A stretch of 36,076 nt of DNA, taken from Candidatus Gastranaerophilales bacterium. Lineage in GTDB: Bacteria; Cyanobacteriota; Vampirovibrionia; Gastranaerophilales; Gastranaerophilaceae. How positions within the stretch are numbered: position 1 is the first letter of the stretch; every line of letters starts with the position of its first letter. The position numbers were made by a program, and so were the translations under genes. The notes below the pieces were generated by a model that was not told the origin of the DNA, did no database searches, and saw only the letters and a program-made list of their open reading frames with translations. Where the stretch lies: positions 1 through 36,076 of the forward strand of contig CALUPY010000025.1 in assembly GCA_944322755.1 (NCBI GenBank). Reading direction: 5' to 3'. This document shows, in pieces, positions 16,590-23,775 of the stretch.

Positions 16590-17539
16590 ATTTTATACGT
16601 TTCCTTTATATTCTGCAGTTCTAACAAATATTCTTCTATGTATGACCTTGGTGTCAGAATTTTGCAATCCAGCCCAAAAGACAGCAGCCTCTGGGTAAAA
16701 TTGAATTTGTTAAAAACTTTAGCTTCCACAACAATATAATCCTGGTTTTCTATGACAACATGCTCAAACCTCGTGGGCTCAAATGCAAGTTTTGCAAAAC
16801 CGGTCAGTCTGTATGTAACAGTTAATATACTTGATTCATACTGTTCAAGAATTGATTTTGCGTTAACATAAAATATTTTCTTCAAACTTTTTATTCTGTC
16901 CAGTCTTAAATAACCGACTGTTTTGTATCTTAAGTTGTAACCCCAAAGATATGTAACATTATTTTCGAATGAAATAAAATCAGCAATAAATGTCAGACGC
17001 TCAGTACCATATAGCGGAGATTTGTAAGTGATTTTAAGGATTTGTTTGGTTTCACAATATCCCGCCAATTCTTCCAACAGCTCCTCATCAACATCGCGAA
17101 GCGGGTGGTTATGCAACAACTGCTCAGTCTGCTCTTCATCAATTGAAAACTTTGCAAACTTTTCATATAGCCGGTTAATTTTACATAGCAGCTGCCAATC
17201 TGAAAAAGAAGTAATACCTTCTCTAATCTTTAGCAAACCATCTAAAGCTTTATCCGATATTTCAGTCGTAAACGGATGCTTTTCCAAAACATATTTATAT
17301 CCGGTTGCTATATTCGGTCTTTTAATTACACAACCGCTTTTTCGCAAAGCCTTAACGATATTTGTGATAGTATCGTATGAAATACCTTTTCTCAAGACAC
17401 AGTCTTCTTCAAATTCTCTATCTATTTCCATTCTGGTTCTTGGGGATGAAAACAGCAATTTGAATAAAAGAATTATTCTGTATCCTGTTTTAGAAATATT
17501 AGAATTTGTTTCAGATTTCTGCTCCAGCGGTTTTGTCAT
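16586..17539 (-). CDS. WYL-domain transcriptional regulator (first of a pair)
   Basis: 317 residues with a winged helix-turn-helix N terminus (about 15-85, MEIDREFEEDC...DTITNIVKALRKSGC), a helical linker, and a WYL domain (about 170-235). The pattern TYLWGYNLRYKTVGYLRLDRI matches the conserved Y-L-x-G-Y...R-x-x-R-L-D-R-I core, including arginines that bind nucleic acid in PafBC. A C-terminal WCX-like extension follows. It starts 4 bases after the stop of the DUF2229 gene and overlaps the next WYL gene by 4 bases, so all are one operon. It keeps the WYL arginines better than its partner, suggesting unequal roles in a heterodimer (inference). Confidence 0.85.
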   Translation of the reverse strand: MTKPLEQKSETNSNISKTGYRIILLFKLLFSSPRTRMEIDREFEEDCVLRKGISYDTITNIVKALRKSGCVIKRPNIATGYKYVLEKHPFTTEISDKALDGLLKIREGITSFSDWQLLCKINRLYEKFAKFSIDEEQTEQLLHNHPLRDVDEELLEELAGYCETKQILKITYKSPLYGTERLTFIADFISFENNVTYLWGYNLRYKTVGYLRLDRIKSLKKIFYVNAKSILEQYESSILTVTYRLTGFAKLAFEPTRFEHVVIENQDYIVVEAKVFNKFNFTQRLLSFGLDCKILTPRSYIEEYLLELQNIKETYKI

Positions 17540-17543
17540 TTAT

Positions 17544-18599
17544 TTACGAAATCTCTATTTTTTTTATCTGAGAAATTTGGTTATTTGTGTTATTTTCCTT
17601 AATAGAAATTTTGTTAATTATAGTTGCTCTTTTTTTACGGAAAAGCATATCTGTAAATGCTTCTATTCTCGTGATAAATCCGGCCTCTCCGGTATGCTCG
17701 TCTATAGACAAACTCAAATGAGGTTTGTTAAATTTGCGAGCCTGTCTTGCTATCTTTTCTACCATAATAGAATCCGGACCGCATCCGAAAGCATTGATTG
17801 TGATGATTCCGTCTATTTTATTGTCTTGCAGATAATGTCCCGCTGCACCGGTCATTTCATATTCATTGGCCCAGTACAGTTCGGAATCCATCGCTGAAAT
17901 ACCTTCCTCAAGCTGTTCTTTTGAGAGCTGCTCTGCAGTAAAAGCCTTTACATCAAGCTTTTCGAGTTTATCAAAAATTTTCATTGAAACTCTGTCATCG
18001 AAAAGATTGTAATTATGAGCAAGAACAGCAACATTAATAGGATATTCTTTCTGGCTGTTAACAATCACAACCTGGCCTTTTTTTGCATATTTCAGAGCAT
18101 CTTCGAATTTTATTCCGGAGTTGAGCATTATCTTAAAATTGTTATACACTCTCCAGCCTGCCTTTGAAGCTTCTTTGATTCTCTTTTCGTCTGTAATACC
18201 GAACGCTTTTACGCTTTCTTTGAGGAAAGTATAAAGTCCGCCATTTTTAGCTGACTTATCAAGTGTAGCATCAATAATTGTGAAATCTTTTTTCACAACA
18301 TTTTTGATTAAATCAGGAAGACCTCTGATTTTTGAACAGTTGTATATTTTATATGCAATAGACTGTATAGAAGGCACAAAAATTTTGTCTATACCTTTAT
18401 CCAGAAGATTCAAAATATGCCCCACGTAAACCTTTATCGGAAGACAAGTCTCTGAAACCACTAGTGCAGAGCCTCTTGACATGGTTTCTTTCGTTGTTCT
18501 GTCAGAAATAACTACTTCAATTCCTAATTCTTCAAAAAATCCGTACCAGAATGGGAAATAACTGTAATAAGACATTGCTCTGGGTATTCCGATTTGCAT
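17544..18599 (-). CDS. DUF2229 acyl-CoA dehydratase activase-related protein
   Basis: 351 residues beginning IGIPRAMSYYSYFPFWYGFFEELG, the hallmark of DUF2229, found as a stand-alone protein or fused to BadF/HgdC-type ATPases. The family is related to 2-hydroxyacyl-CoA dehydratase subunits and binds iron-sulfur clusters. Cysteines at ETCLP (about 50), NCSKI and FGCGPDS could provide ligands. The HTGEAG segment near 305 is also family-typical. The partner ATPase and dehydratase are not in the window, so the process it serves is not clear. It leads a four-gene operon with two WYL regulators and YraN. A lysine/asparagine-rich tail (about 325-351) is low complexity. Confidence 0.8.
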   Translation of the reverse strand: MQIGIPRAMSYYSYFPFWYGFFEELGIEVVISDRTTKETMSRGSALVVSETCLPIKVYVGHILNLLDKGIDKIFVPSIQSIAYKIYNCSKIRGLPDLIKNVVKKDFTIIDATLDKSAKNGGLYTFLKESVKAFGITDEKRIKEASKAGWRVYNNFKIMLNSGIKFEDALKYAKKGQVVIVNSQKEYPINVAVLAHNYNLFDDRVSMKIFDKLEKLDVKAFTAEQLSKEQLEEGISAMDSELYWANEYEMTGAAGHYLQDNKIDGIITINAFGCGPDSIMVEKIARQARKFNKPHLSLSIDEHTGEAGFITRIEAFTDMLFRKKRATIINKISIKENNTNNQISQIKKIEIS

Positions 18600-18965
18600 T
18601 TTACCGCCTTCTATCTAATCCTGTGAGAAATTCCGTATATTTATCCGGCTCTTCTCACCTTTTAAATGACACTTATTATTTTTATTACCCAGATTATAAA
18701 TCAAAAAAAAATTTTTTTGTTAGTTAGTCATAACTCTTCAATTCAAAAAATAATATTTAAAGTCTTGAATTTATGCTAAAATCCAATAATATCAGGAATT
18801 TAAGCAAATTTTATTTCTTTACAATCCTTATACAAACTTAATAATTCTATAGAATAAGTGTTTGTTTTACACATAATTTGTAAAAATATGTTAAAATAGA
18901 CTACACAGTTAGCAATTTAAAAATTTTACATGTATTTAGGAATTGTAGACTTTGGCAGGAAATAA
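18600..18965. other. Divergent AT-rich intergenic region
   Basis: This 366-base gap lies between divergent transcription units. On the minus side a hairpin (GTGAGAA at 18623 with TTCTCAC ending near 18658) lies in the leader of the DUF2229 gene. The centre is very AT-rich, with A9-T7 around 18706-18721. On the plus side, TAAAAT around 18892-18897, preceded by TATGT, is a possible extended -10 for the 18966 gene. No small gene or known riboswitch is seen. Confidence 0.4.
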
Positions 18966-19994
18966 ATGAAAGTTCAACCATCAAATTATACTAGGCCGTA
19001 CCAAAAAACTAATGTAAGTGTAGAAAACAATGATACTCATCGAAATAATCACAAACCATCATTTGGTAATGTGTTGGTTGGTTATTCAAATTTTCTTGAA
19101 AACGGCGGATTTATTGCAGAATTTTTATCGGTAGATACTTTTGGTATGATGACACCGAGAACGGCACAGGGTTTTTTAAGAAATCATGAAAAACTCGGAC
19201 ACTTAAATTACAGAGCCGGCAGAGAAGAAGCTGTCAGAGAACTGCTCTCAGGCCCTGCTTATTACTATGTTCCGCTTGTAATATTGACAGGTGCAGGTTT
19301 ACTGTTCGGAAGAACAGCGCGTGTAAATTCAGAGGTGCTTAAAAATCTCCATAAAGTCATGAAAAATGTCAGCGGAGATATTAAAAACGCAGCAGAAATA
19401 AAACAGAATTTTGTAAAAAAAGTCATGGATGATGCCTTTGAAGGTTTTACCCATGGACGTGAAAATATAGATGAAATAGGCAATATTTTTAACGAAATTA
19501 CAGCGCACAGAAAATCTTCAGTTAACTTGAAAGAATGGTTCAATGGTTTATTTAGAAAAAAAGGAGAAAATGAATTTTCGTTCAAAAAATCTGCTAAAAA
19601 AGCTGAAGAACTTTTGACCTCCGTAAACAAAGCTAACGGTAAGAATCTTGACAATACTACAGTAATCAAAGTCGCAGGTGAAAACTACAAACTTTCTCAC
19701 TTTATGAAAGATGTTTCAAACTACCTTGACGATTTTACGGCCAAAGCAGCCAAGACAACTGATGACAGAGAAACTTTTATAGATAAATTTCATAAAAAAG
19801 CACTTACACTTAAACATACCGCTAATATTCTTGCGTTAGCCGGTCTTTCTGCCTTTTTAATTATTATTCCAAAATTATACAAAACAGGCGAAAGCTTCCC
19901 GGGAATGGAAGGATTAGAGGCTCAGCCCGAAACAACTCCGGACGCTAAAAACATTGAAAATGCAAAAAAGGAGGCTGCTAATGAAAATAAATAA
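18966..19994 (+). CDS. Unknown membrane-associated protein with P-S-F-G motif (paralogue 1)
   Basis: 342 residues, unknown to me. It has a polar, disordered N terminus with PSFG at 31-34, then a conserved-looking block (TPRTAQGFLRN...YRAGREEAVRELLSGP, about 63-97). A hydrophobic segment follows at 98-115 (YYYVPLVILTGAGLLFG), then a long charged helical body and a second hydrophobic segment at 287-305 (NILALAGLSAFLIIIPKLY), with a polar tail. There is no cleavable signal peptide. AGGAAAT precedes the ATG. It overlaps by 14 bases with the next gene, which looks like a diverged copy (same order of motif, E/R-rich block, hydrophobic pair and late hydrophobic segment). Probably a two-segment membrane protein of a lineage-specific family. 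Confidence 0.75.
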   Translation: MKVQPSNYTRPYQKTNVSVENNDTHRNNHKPSFGNVLVGYSNFLENGGFIAEFLSVDTFGMMTPRTAQGFLRNHEKLGHLNYRAGREEAVRELLSGPAYYYVPLVILTGAGLLFGRTARVNSEVLKNLHKVMKNVSGDIKNAAEIKQNFVKKVMDDAFEGFTHGRENIDEIGNIFNEITAHRKSSVNLKEWFNGLFRKKGENEFSFKKSAKKAEELLTSVNKANGKNLDNTTVIKVAGENYKLSHFMKDVSNYLDDFTAKAAKTTDDRETFIDKFHKKALTLKHTANILALAGLSAFLIIIPKLYKTGESFPGMEGLEAQPETTPDAKNIENAKKEAANENK

Positions 19995-20901
19995 TCATTT
20001 AAACACCGCCTCTTATGCAAAATACAACAATAACAGCCCGAAAGGTTCAGCAAATCCTGGTTTTGGCGATTTAAGAAGTGTAGGAAACAAAATCTTAAAA
20101 GAATGCAACTGTGATAACGGTTCATTGTCACGTTCGGCTTTTTTGTTTATAAGTTTTGTATTTCTTGTCGGCAGCAGATTCTTTGAATCCAGAAGTGATG
20201 ATGAAAGACGCGAAGTATTGACCCGTGATATACCGGCAGTAGCTCTTTCTGGCGGAGGGGTTCCTATTATGACCGGTGCTGCCGCATACGCAATAACAAA
20301 AAAATCAGGTATTCCTGTATCAACATCAACAAAAAAAGATTCCATTTGGCATGCTTCTTTGTGTTCCCAAAAACAGGTTAAAGACTGGTATTCTGAACTC
20401 AAAAATGCGGACAATCCTGTAATAAACCTTATGAATACAATTGAGCGTCACGGCGGAGACATTCGTAAGGTAATAAACAAATTCGGATTTGGAAAAGAAC
20501 TTGATGCAGTTACAACAGCCTCAAAGAATAAGGACATTATTGATGCTATAGAAACTGCTCAAAAAAACAGCGCAGAAAGCTTCAAAATTTTGGAAGATTT
20601 AATCAGAAATATAACTGATGACAATAAAGTTTTAAAATTTGCAAAAAATGCACAGGCTTATGTCAAAGTTGGAGGTATTGCAGTAACAGCAGGGCTTCTC
20701 GGATACCTTCTTCCCCGCATAAACATTCTTATTACCAATAAAAAACATGAGAAAAAGGGAAATGAAGCCACTGCCGTTGAAAAACCACAGGTCGCTCAAA
20801 ACAGTGAAAATAAAATTTCATTATCAGGCATAAAAGGTTCCGGTACATTAGGTTTGCACAATTCTTCGGCTATACAGACATTTAAAAGCTTTTTGGGCTA
20901 A
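19981..20901 (+). CDS. Unknown membrane-associated protein with P-G-F-G motif (paralogue 2)
   Basis: 306 residues from the ATG that follows AAGGAGG; that ribosome site lies inside the previous gene, so translation is coupled. N-terminal disordered stretch with PGFG at 26-29. Hydrophobic segments lie at 51-66 (RSAFLFISFVFLVGSRF) and about 84-105, with DERREVLTRDIPAVALSGGGVP between them, echoing the REEAVRELLSGP block of paralogue 1. A helical body and a late hydrophobic segment near 228-250 (GIAVTAGLLGYLLPRINIL) follow, then a polar tail ending in KSFLG. No function is known to me. The pair probably forms a complex (inference from overlap and likeness). Confidence 0.75.
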   Translation: MKINNHLNTASYAKYNNNSPKGSANPGFGDLRSVGNKILKECNCDNGSLSRSAFLFISFVFLVGSRFFESRSDDERREVLTRDIPAVALSGGGVPIMTGAAAYAITKKSGIPVSTSTKKDSIWHASLCSQKQVKDWYSELKNADNPVINLMNTIERHGGDIRKVINKFGFGKELDAVTTASKNKDIIDAIETAQKNSAESFKILEDLIRNITDDNKVLKFAKNAQAYVKVGGIAVTAGLLGYLLPRINILITNKKHEKKGNEATAVEKPQVAQNSENKISLSGIKGSGTLGLHNSSAIQTFKSFLG

Positions 20902-21144
20902 CTAAAATTTCATCTGCTGAATTTCGATTTCTTCTATATCGCAGAGTCTGTTAGCTATATCTACAGCCTTTATGTCATCAATAATTTCTAACAATATCAG
21001 ACCTTTTGGCGAGCATTGACCGTTGATTTCTTCATGAAGCCCGATTCTGGTTTTTATAATACATCCAAAATCTGTCAGAACTTCCTGTACAGATATTGCG
21101 CTTTGGAGTCTGTTGCTTATTTTTATACCGATTATTGTCGTCAT
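20902..21144 (-). CDS. TM1266-like small regulator (ACT/NikR-C-like fold)
   Basis: An 80-residue single-domain protein resembling the family annotated as putative iron-only hydrogenase system regulator (TM1266 type): an N-terminal beta strand (TTIIGIKISNR), a helix, a CIIKTRIGLHE strand, then CSPKGLILLEII and a final helix and strand (IEEIEIQQMKF). The beta-alpha-beta-beta-alpha-beta order is the ferredoxin-like/ACT arrangement used for ligand binding. AAAGGAG precedes the start. No hydrogenase or HydEFG gene is in the window, so the hydrogenase link is only by family name. It lies downstream of hsp20 but beyond that gene's terminator. Confidence 0.65.
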   Translation of the reverse strand: MTTIIGIKISNRLQSAISVQEVLTDFGCIIKTRIGLHEEINGQCSPKGLILLEIIDDIKAVDIANRLCDIEEIEIQQMKF

Positions 21145-21161
21145 AAAATTTCTCCTTTATA

Positions 21162-21196
21162 AAGAAGCCTGCACCGGAATGTGCAGGCTGTTTTTA
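21162..21196. terminator. Terminator after hsp20
   Basis: GCCTGCAC pairs with GTGCAGGC around a CGGAAT loop. TGTTTTT follows on the plus side and TTCTTTAT on the minus side, so it can end the minus-strand hsp20 transcript. It overlaps nothing coding but sits close to the ribosome site of the small regulator. Confidence 0.7.
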
Positions 21197-21202
21197 ATCC
21201 TG

Positions 21203-21655
21203 TTATTTCACTTCCAGTTTTTTATTTTCTTCTTCTTCTTTTATCAATTTCGGGAGGTCAAGATGCAAAACCCCATGCTGCAGATGTGCTTCTGCTTCTT
21301 TTATATCTATTTCGTGGGGAAAATAAACAGTTCTTGAATAGTTGCCGTATCGAAATTCTGTTTTATGGTATTTGTGGCTTTTTTCTTCTTTTTCTTCTTC
21401 TTTTTTAGCGGAAATTGTCACGGATGATTTATTTATATCAATATCAAGGTCTTCTTTTTTGACACCCGGAACCTCGGCTTTGACTTTGTATCCGTTGTCA
21501 AATTCTTGTATATCAACAGGCATGGCCATGCCGTCAATTTCTTTTTCGAGAATGTATTCGGGAAAAACTGTATCAAAACTTTTTCTTAATATTGTATTAA
21601 TTTCATCATTCAACGAACTCATAAAAGTGTCCGGTTTTCTGATAAGGTATTTCAT
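21203..21655 (-). CDS. Hsp20 / alpha-crystallin small heat shock protein
   Basis: A 150-residue ATP-independent holdase chaperone. The N-terminal arm (1-43) is followed by an alpha-crystallin domain at about 44-141: MPVDIQEFDNGYKVKAEVPGVKKEDLDIDI, then the EFRYGNYSRTVYFP strand pair and the GVLHLDLPK signature. The lysine/glutamate-rich tail lacks a clear I-x-I/V motif, which may weaken oligomer assembly. AAGGAGG gives a strong start. No CIRCE or HrcA site was recognised upstream. Monocistronic, with a terminator at 21162-21196. Confidence 0.93.
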   Translation of the reverse strand: MKYLIRKPDTFMSSLNDEINTILRKSFDTVFPEYILEKEIDGMAMPVDIQEFDNGYKVKAEVPGVKKEDLDIDINKSSVTISAKKEEEKEEKSHKYHKTEFRYGNYSRTVYFPHEIDIKEAEAHLQHGVLHLDLPKLIKEEEENKKLEVK

Positions 21656-21690
21656 TCGAGCCTCCTTCTTTAACTATAACCATTTTTAAC

Positions 21691-21728
21691 AAAAAAAATG
21701 ATACTTACATTGCCTGTAAGTATCATTT
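21691..21728 (-). terminator. Terminator of the 104-residue protein gene
   Basis: On the minus strand a 12-bp perfect stem (ATGATACTTACA / TGTAAGTATCAT) is followed by eight T residues. A classic intrinsic terminator. Confidence 0.88.
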
Positions 21729-21754
21729 AAAAATTAATTATTATTTACTACCAG

Positions 21755-22069
21755 CTATTGTTCGTTGGCAGATAACTGCTCATCCATTTGTTCAAGCTGC
21801 TTTTTCTTTAAATTATGAACAACAGCATCAACAAGAAGCCCGTATGATTTCATATTCTGGATTTCGGGCGAAAATTCTTTTATCAATGATTCTCTGACCA
21901 TTTGCTCAAGACGGTCGTTGTTTCTGTCGGCATTTCCCTCTGAACAAATCATATCAATATATTTTGAATTTATTTTATAATCCTGTATTTGTGAGAACAT
22001 AAGCCACTTGAGTTTGGGTTTTATTGATTTCAAGTGTTTTACAATTTTTAGATTTTTCAAATTAAACAT
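21755..22069 (-). CDS. Small unknown cytoplasmic protein
   Basis: 104 residues, no family recognised. A basic N terminus (NLKNLKIVKHLKSIKPKLKWLMF) is followed by a helical acidic/amidic remainder ending in EQLSANEQ. The basic aromatic start could be an RNA- or membrane-binding helix. GTGAGG lies six bases before the ATG, and a strong terminator follows the stop, so it looks like a genuine monocistronic gene. Confidence 0.65.
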   Translation of the reverse strand: MFNLKNLKIVKHLKSIKPKLKWLMFSQIQDYKINSKYIDMICSEGNADRNNDRLEQMVRESLIKEFSPEIQNMKSYGLLVDAVVHNLKKKQLEQMDEQLSANEQ

Positions 22070-22236
22070 ATAAACCTCACCGAATATGGTTTTTAACTTT
22101 CACATTTATACTAACGGAAGTGAATAAATTAATTTACTCAATTAGTACTTGCTCTTAACAAAATGTTACTTTACTCACATTAGTTGTTATTTATATCATT
22201 TTCTCTTTTTATTCGATGTTTGTCAAATTTTAAATT

Positions 22237-22265
22237 TTGCATAAGTTTGAAAAAAATGGTATAGT
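22237..22265 (+). promoter_or_regulatory. Sigma-70 promoter of a short RNA
   Basis: TTGCAT (22237-22242), 17 bases, TATAGT (22260-22265), with TGG before the -10. It lies about 40 bases ahead of a terminator, with no gene between. Confidence 0.6.
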
Positions 22266-22271
22266 ATTTTC

Positions 22272-22338
22272 AATTTAGGAGTTTTTTAACAATAAGGAAA
22301 ATCAACGACGTAATTATAAAGATTACGTCTTTTTTTGT
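22272..22338 (+). ncRNA. Candidate short non-coding RNA or attenuated leader
   Basis: A promoter at 22237-22265 would start transcription near 22272, and a strong terminator (GACGTAAT / ATTACGTC then seven T) ends it near 22337. The product would be about 65 nt and contains no start codon. A second promoter further down supplies the TPR gene independently, which argues for a separate small RNA rather than simple attenuation. The 5' half is unstructured and A/U-rich. Confidence 0.45.
22305..22337 (+). terminator. Rho-independent terminator
   Basis: GACGTAAT (22307-22314) pairs with ATTACGTC (22322-22329) and is followed by seven T. Confidence 0.85.
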
Positions 22339-22347
22339 CTGATTTTC

Positions 22348-22376
22348 TTGTGCCTGATAGAAAAAAATAGTATAAT
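22348..22376 (+). promoter_or_regulatory. Sigma-70 promoter of the TPR gene
   Basis: TTGTGC (22348-22353), 17 bases, TATAAT (22371-22376), about 50 bases before the TPR start codon. Confidence 0.6.
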
Positions 22377-22425
22377 TGGCTAAATTTTACTGATAACATT
22401 TTTATTCTAACAGTAGAGGTTTAAT

Positions 22426-23319
22426 ATGAACACAGAAAATCTATGGATATTATTAACATTTGCAGGCTGGATATCAATTCTGTTATTGCCCTGTTTAATA
22501 TTATTATCCGTCATAGCATATATAAAATTAAGAAAAAAAATCGTTGTTTTAATATCTTTAATTCTCTTTTTGTTTCTTGGATTTTGGGTTTATATTAGTC
22601 TCCCTGTCGGTGTGAGTAATATTATATCATTTACAAAAAACACAAATCCGGAAACAGAACAAAAATTCGTTGATTTTAGCGCAAAAATTACTCCCTTTAA
22701 AAATATTAAATCGAAAATATATGAAATTTTTGCCTACAAATGTAACTCTATGATTAATCAAATTACATATTCACCACAGAACCCGGTATATGCCCAAAAG
22801 GCGCTTGAAAATGCATATAAAGCATATGAATACGGCTCGTGGAAAACTTTACCTTTATATGTTTATCTTGCGACAATAAGAGGTCAAAATGAAGACTATG
22901 ACAAAGCAATCTATATCTATAACAAACTCGGAAGCAGCGCATATGCTTGCCATATAATAACTTTATATGTTCTAAAAAAAGACTATAACAGCGCTCTTCA
23001 AACGATAAATGAAAACTCCGGCAAAAAATGCGCACGCAGAGCAAAAGCTGATATTTATCTAAGGATGAATGACAGTGACAAAGCTTTATCGTGTATAAAT
23101 CAAGAAATACAGAAATACCCGAGAAATTGGCTGAATTATGCACAAAGGGCACAGATTTACTATGCAATGGGAAACTACAAACTCGCACAAAAAGATTTTA
23201 ACAAAGTAAAACAATTAGCCCCTCAATTTATAACGCAAAGCCTTGAAAAATACATAGAAGGCGCGGACTATGAAAAAAAATATACAAACCTCAGAAAGAT
23301 ATACTTTGGAAAAAGTTAA
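22426..23319 (+). CDS. Membrane-anchored tetratricopeptide repeat protein
   Basis: 297 residues. Two N-terminal membrane helices (about 7-34 and 38-59) are followed by a soluble, probably extracytoplasmic, part. From about residue 125 onward it contains TPR-like helical pairs: alanine/tyrosine-rich units such as NPVYAQKALENAYKAYEYG, EDYDKAIYIYNKLG, NDSDKALSCINQEIQKYP, and NWLNYAQRAQIYYAMGNYKLAQKDFNKVKQLAP. TPR arrays hold protein complexes together; no catalytic domain is visible. AGAGGTTTAAT precedes the ATG. The gene is followed after only a few bases by a structured RNA candidate. Confidence 0.82.
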   Translation: MNTENLWILLTFAGWISILLLPCLILLSVIAYIKLRKKIVVLISLILFLFLGFWVYISLPVGVSNIISFTKNTNPETEQKFVDFSAKITPFKNIKSKIYEIFAYKCNSMINQITYSPQNPVYAQKALENAYKAYEYGSWKTLPLYVYLATIRGQNEDYDKAIYIYNKLGSSAYACHIITLYVLKKDYNSALQTINENSGKKCARRAKADIYLRMNDSDKALSCINQEIQKYPRNWLNYAQRAQIYYAMGNYKLAQKDFNKVKQLAPQFITQSLEKYIEGADYEKKYTNLRKIYFGKS

Positions 23320-23325
23320 TAAAAA

Positions 23326-23484
23326 CCCTATACAAGTACGATTTTGTTACCTGCGCGGCTCGCAGGTGGGTGAGCGCCTTAGCAAATCCGTTTCCTGCTG
23401 CTATGGCAGGTCTACTTCAATGTATCAGAGTCGGCTCTCCCGGTATTAAAAAATGTAGGAACAAAATTAATACCTGTATAGAGT
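23326..23484 (+). ncRNA. Structured non-coding RNA candidate, possibly 6S-like
   Basis: The ends pair over long distance: CTATACA near 23331 with TGTATAG near 23475, then ATTTTGTT (23342-23349) with AACAAAAT (about 23461-23468). Inside are a hairpin CCTGCG-CGGCT-CGCAGG (about 23352-23368), a stem GGGTGAGC/GCTCTCCC, and within it CCTGC/GCAGG. The stretch is much richer in GC than its surroundings and has no open frame, which favours a functional RNA. A closed terminal stem with a large internal region and a length near 155 nt recall 6S RNA, which binds RNA polymerase. However, the side hairpin is not typical and I cannot confirm the family. A cis-acting leader for the downstream 61-residue gene is the alternative, though that gene has its own -10. 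Confidence 0.55.
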
Positions 23485-23524
23485 AATATTATTTTGACAT
23501 ATATTTTTAGTTTTTACAATTATT

Positions 23525-23536
23525 TTTTGGTATAAT
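23525..23536 (+). promoter_or_regulatory. Extended -10 promoter element
   Basis: TGGTATAAT (TATAAT at 23531-23536) lies about 26 bases before the start of the 61-residue gene. No good -35 sits at normal spacing (TTGACA at 23493 is too far), so it would rely on the extended -10. Confidence 0.5.
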
Positions 23537-23561
23537 TTTTACTATCACGGAAAGGAAAGCT

Positions 23562-23747
23562 ATGGACAAAATTACTATCAGATCGGACAGAGCAAGCGAT
23601 TACAAATTTATGTACAAAGGTGAAGAAGTAGTTCTCAAAGCCGGCAGTATCATCAGTATCGCTAACGGACTCAACGATGTTGTTCTTCCAACATGCGCAA
23701 TGAAGATTATGCAAAATCTTATTGTAATAAAAGATGATGTAAAATAG
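23562..23747 (+). CDS. 61-residue unknown protein
   Basis: A short protein with strong gene context: extended -10, GGAAAGGAAAG ribosome site, and a clean terminator right after the stop. Sequence pattern is alternating beta-like: KITIRSDRASDYKFMYKGEEVVLKAGSII, then VVLPTCAMKIMQNLIVIKDD. A compact beta-barrel-like fold is likely. No signal peptide, no membrane segment, one cysteine. I do not recognise a family. Confidence 0.72.
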   Translation: MDKITIRSDRASDYKFMYKGEEVVLKAGSIISIANGLNDVVLPTCAMKIMQNLIVIKDDVK

Positions 23748-23771
23748 CCCTGAAATATTTCAGGGCTTTGT
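23744..23771. terminator. Bidirectional terminator
   Basis: AGCCCTGAAA and TTTCAGGGCT form a near-perfect palindrome between the 61-residue gene and the convergent EF-hand gene. Confidence 0.8.
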
Positions 23772-23775
23772 AAAA

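Larger units (their letters stand above)
22070..22425. other. Intergenic region with small RNA candidate and two promoters
   Basis: A 356-base AT-rich gap. The left part (22070-22236) shows nothing beyond the promoter area of the minus-strand 104-residue gene. The right part holds a promoter, a short transcript with its own terminator, and a second promoter for the TPR gene, listed separately. Confidence 0.5.

Noticed and set aside
23493-23498. Perfect -35 TTGACA before the 61-residue gene
   Set aside because: It is about 32 bases from TATAAT, far beyond a working spacer; only the extended -10 is kept.
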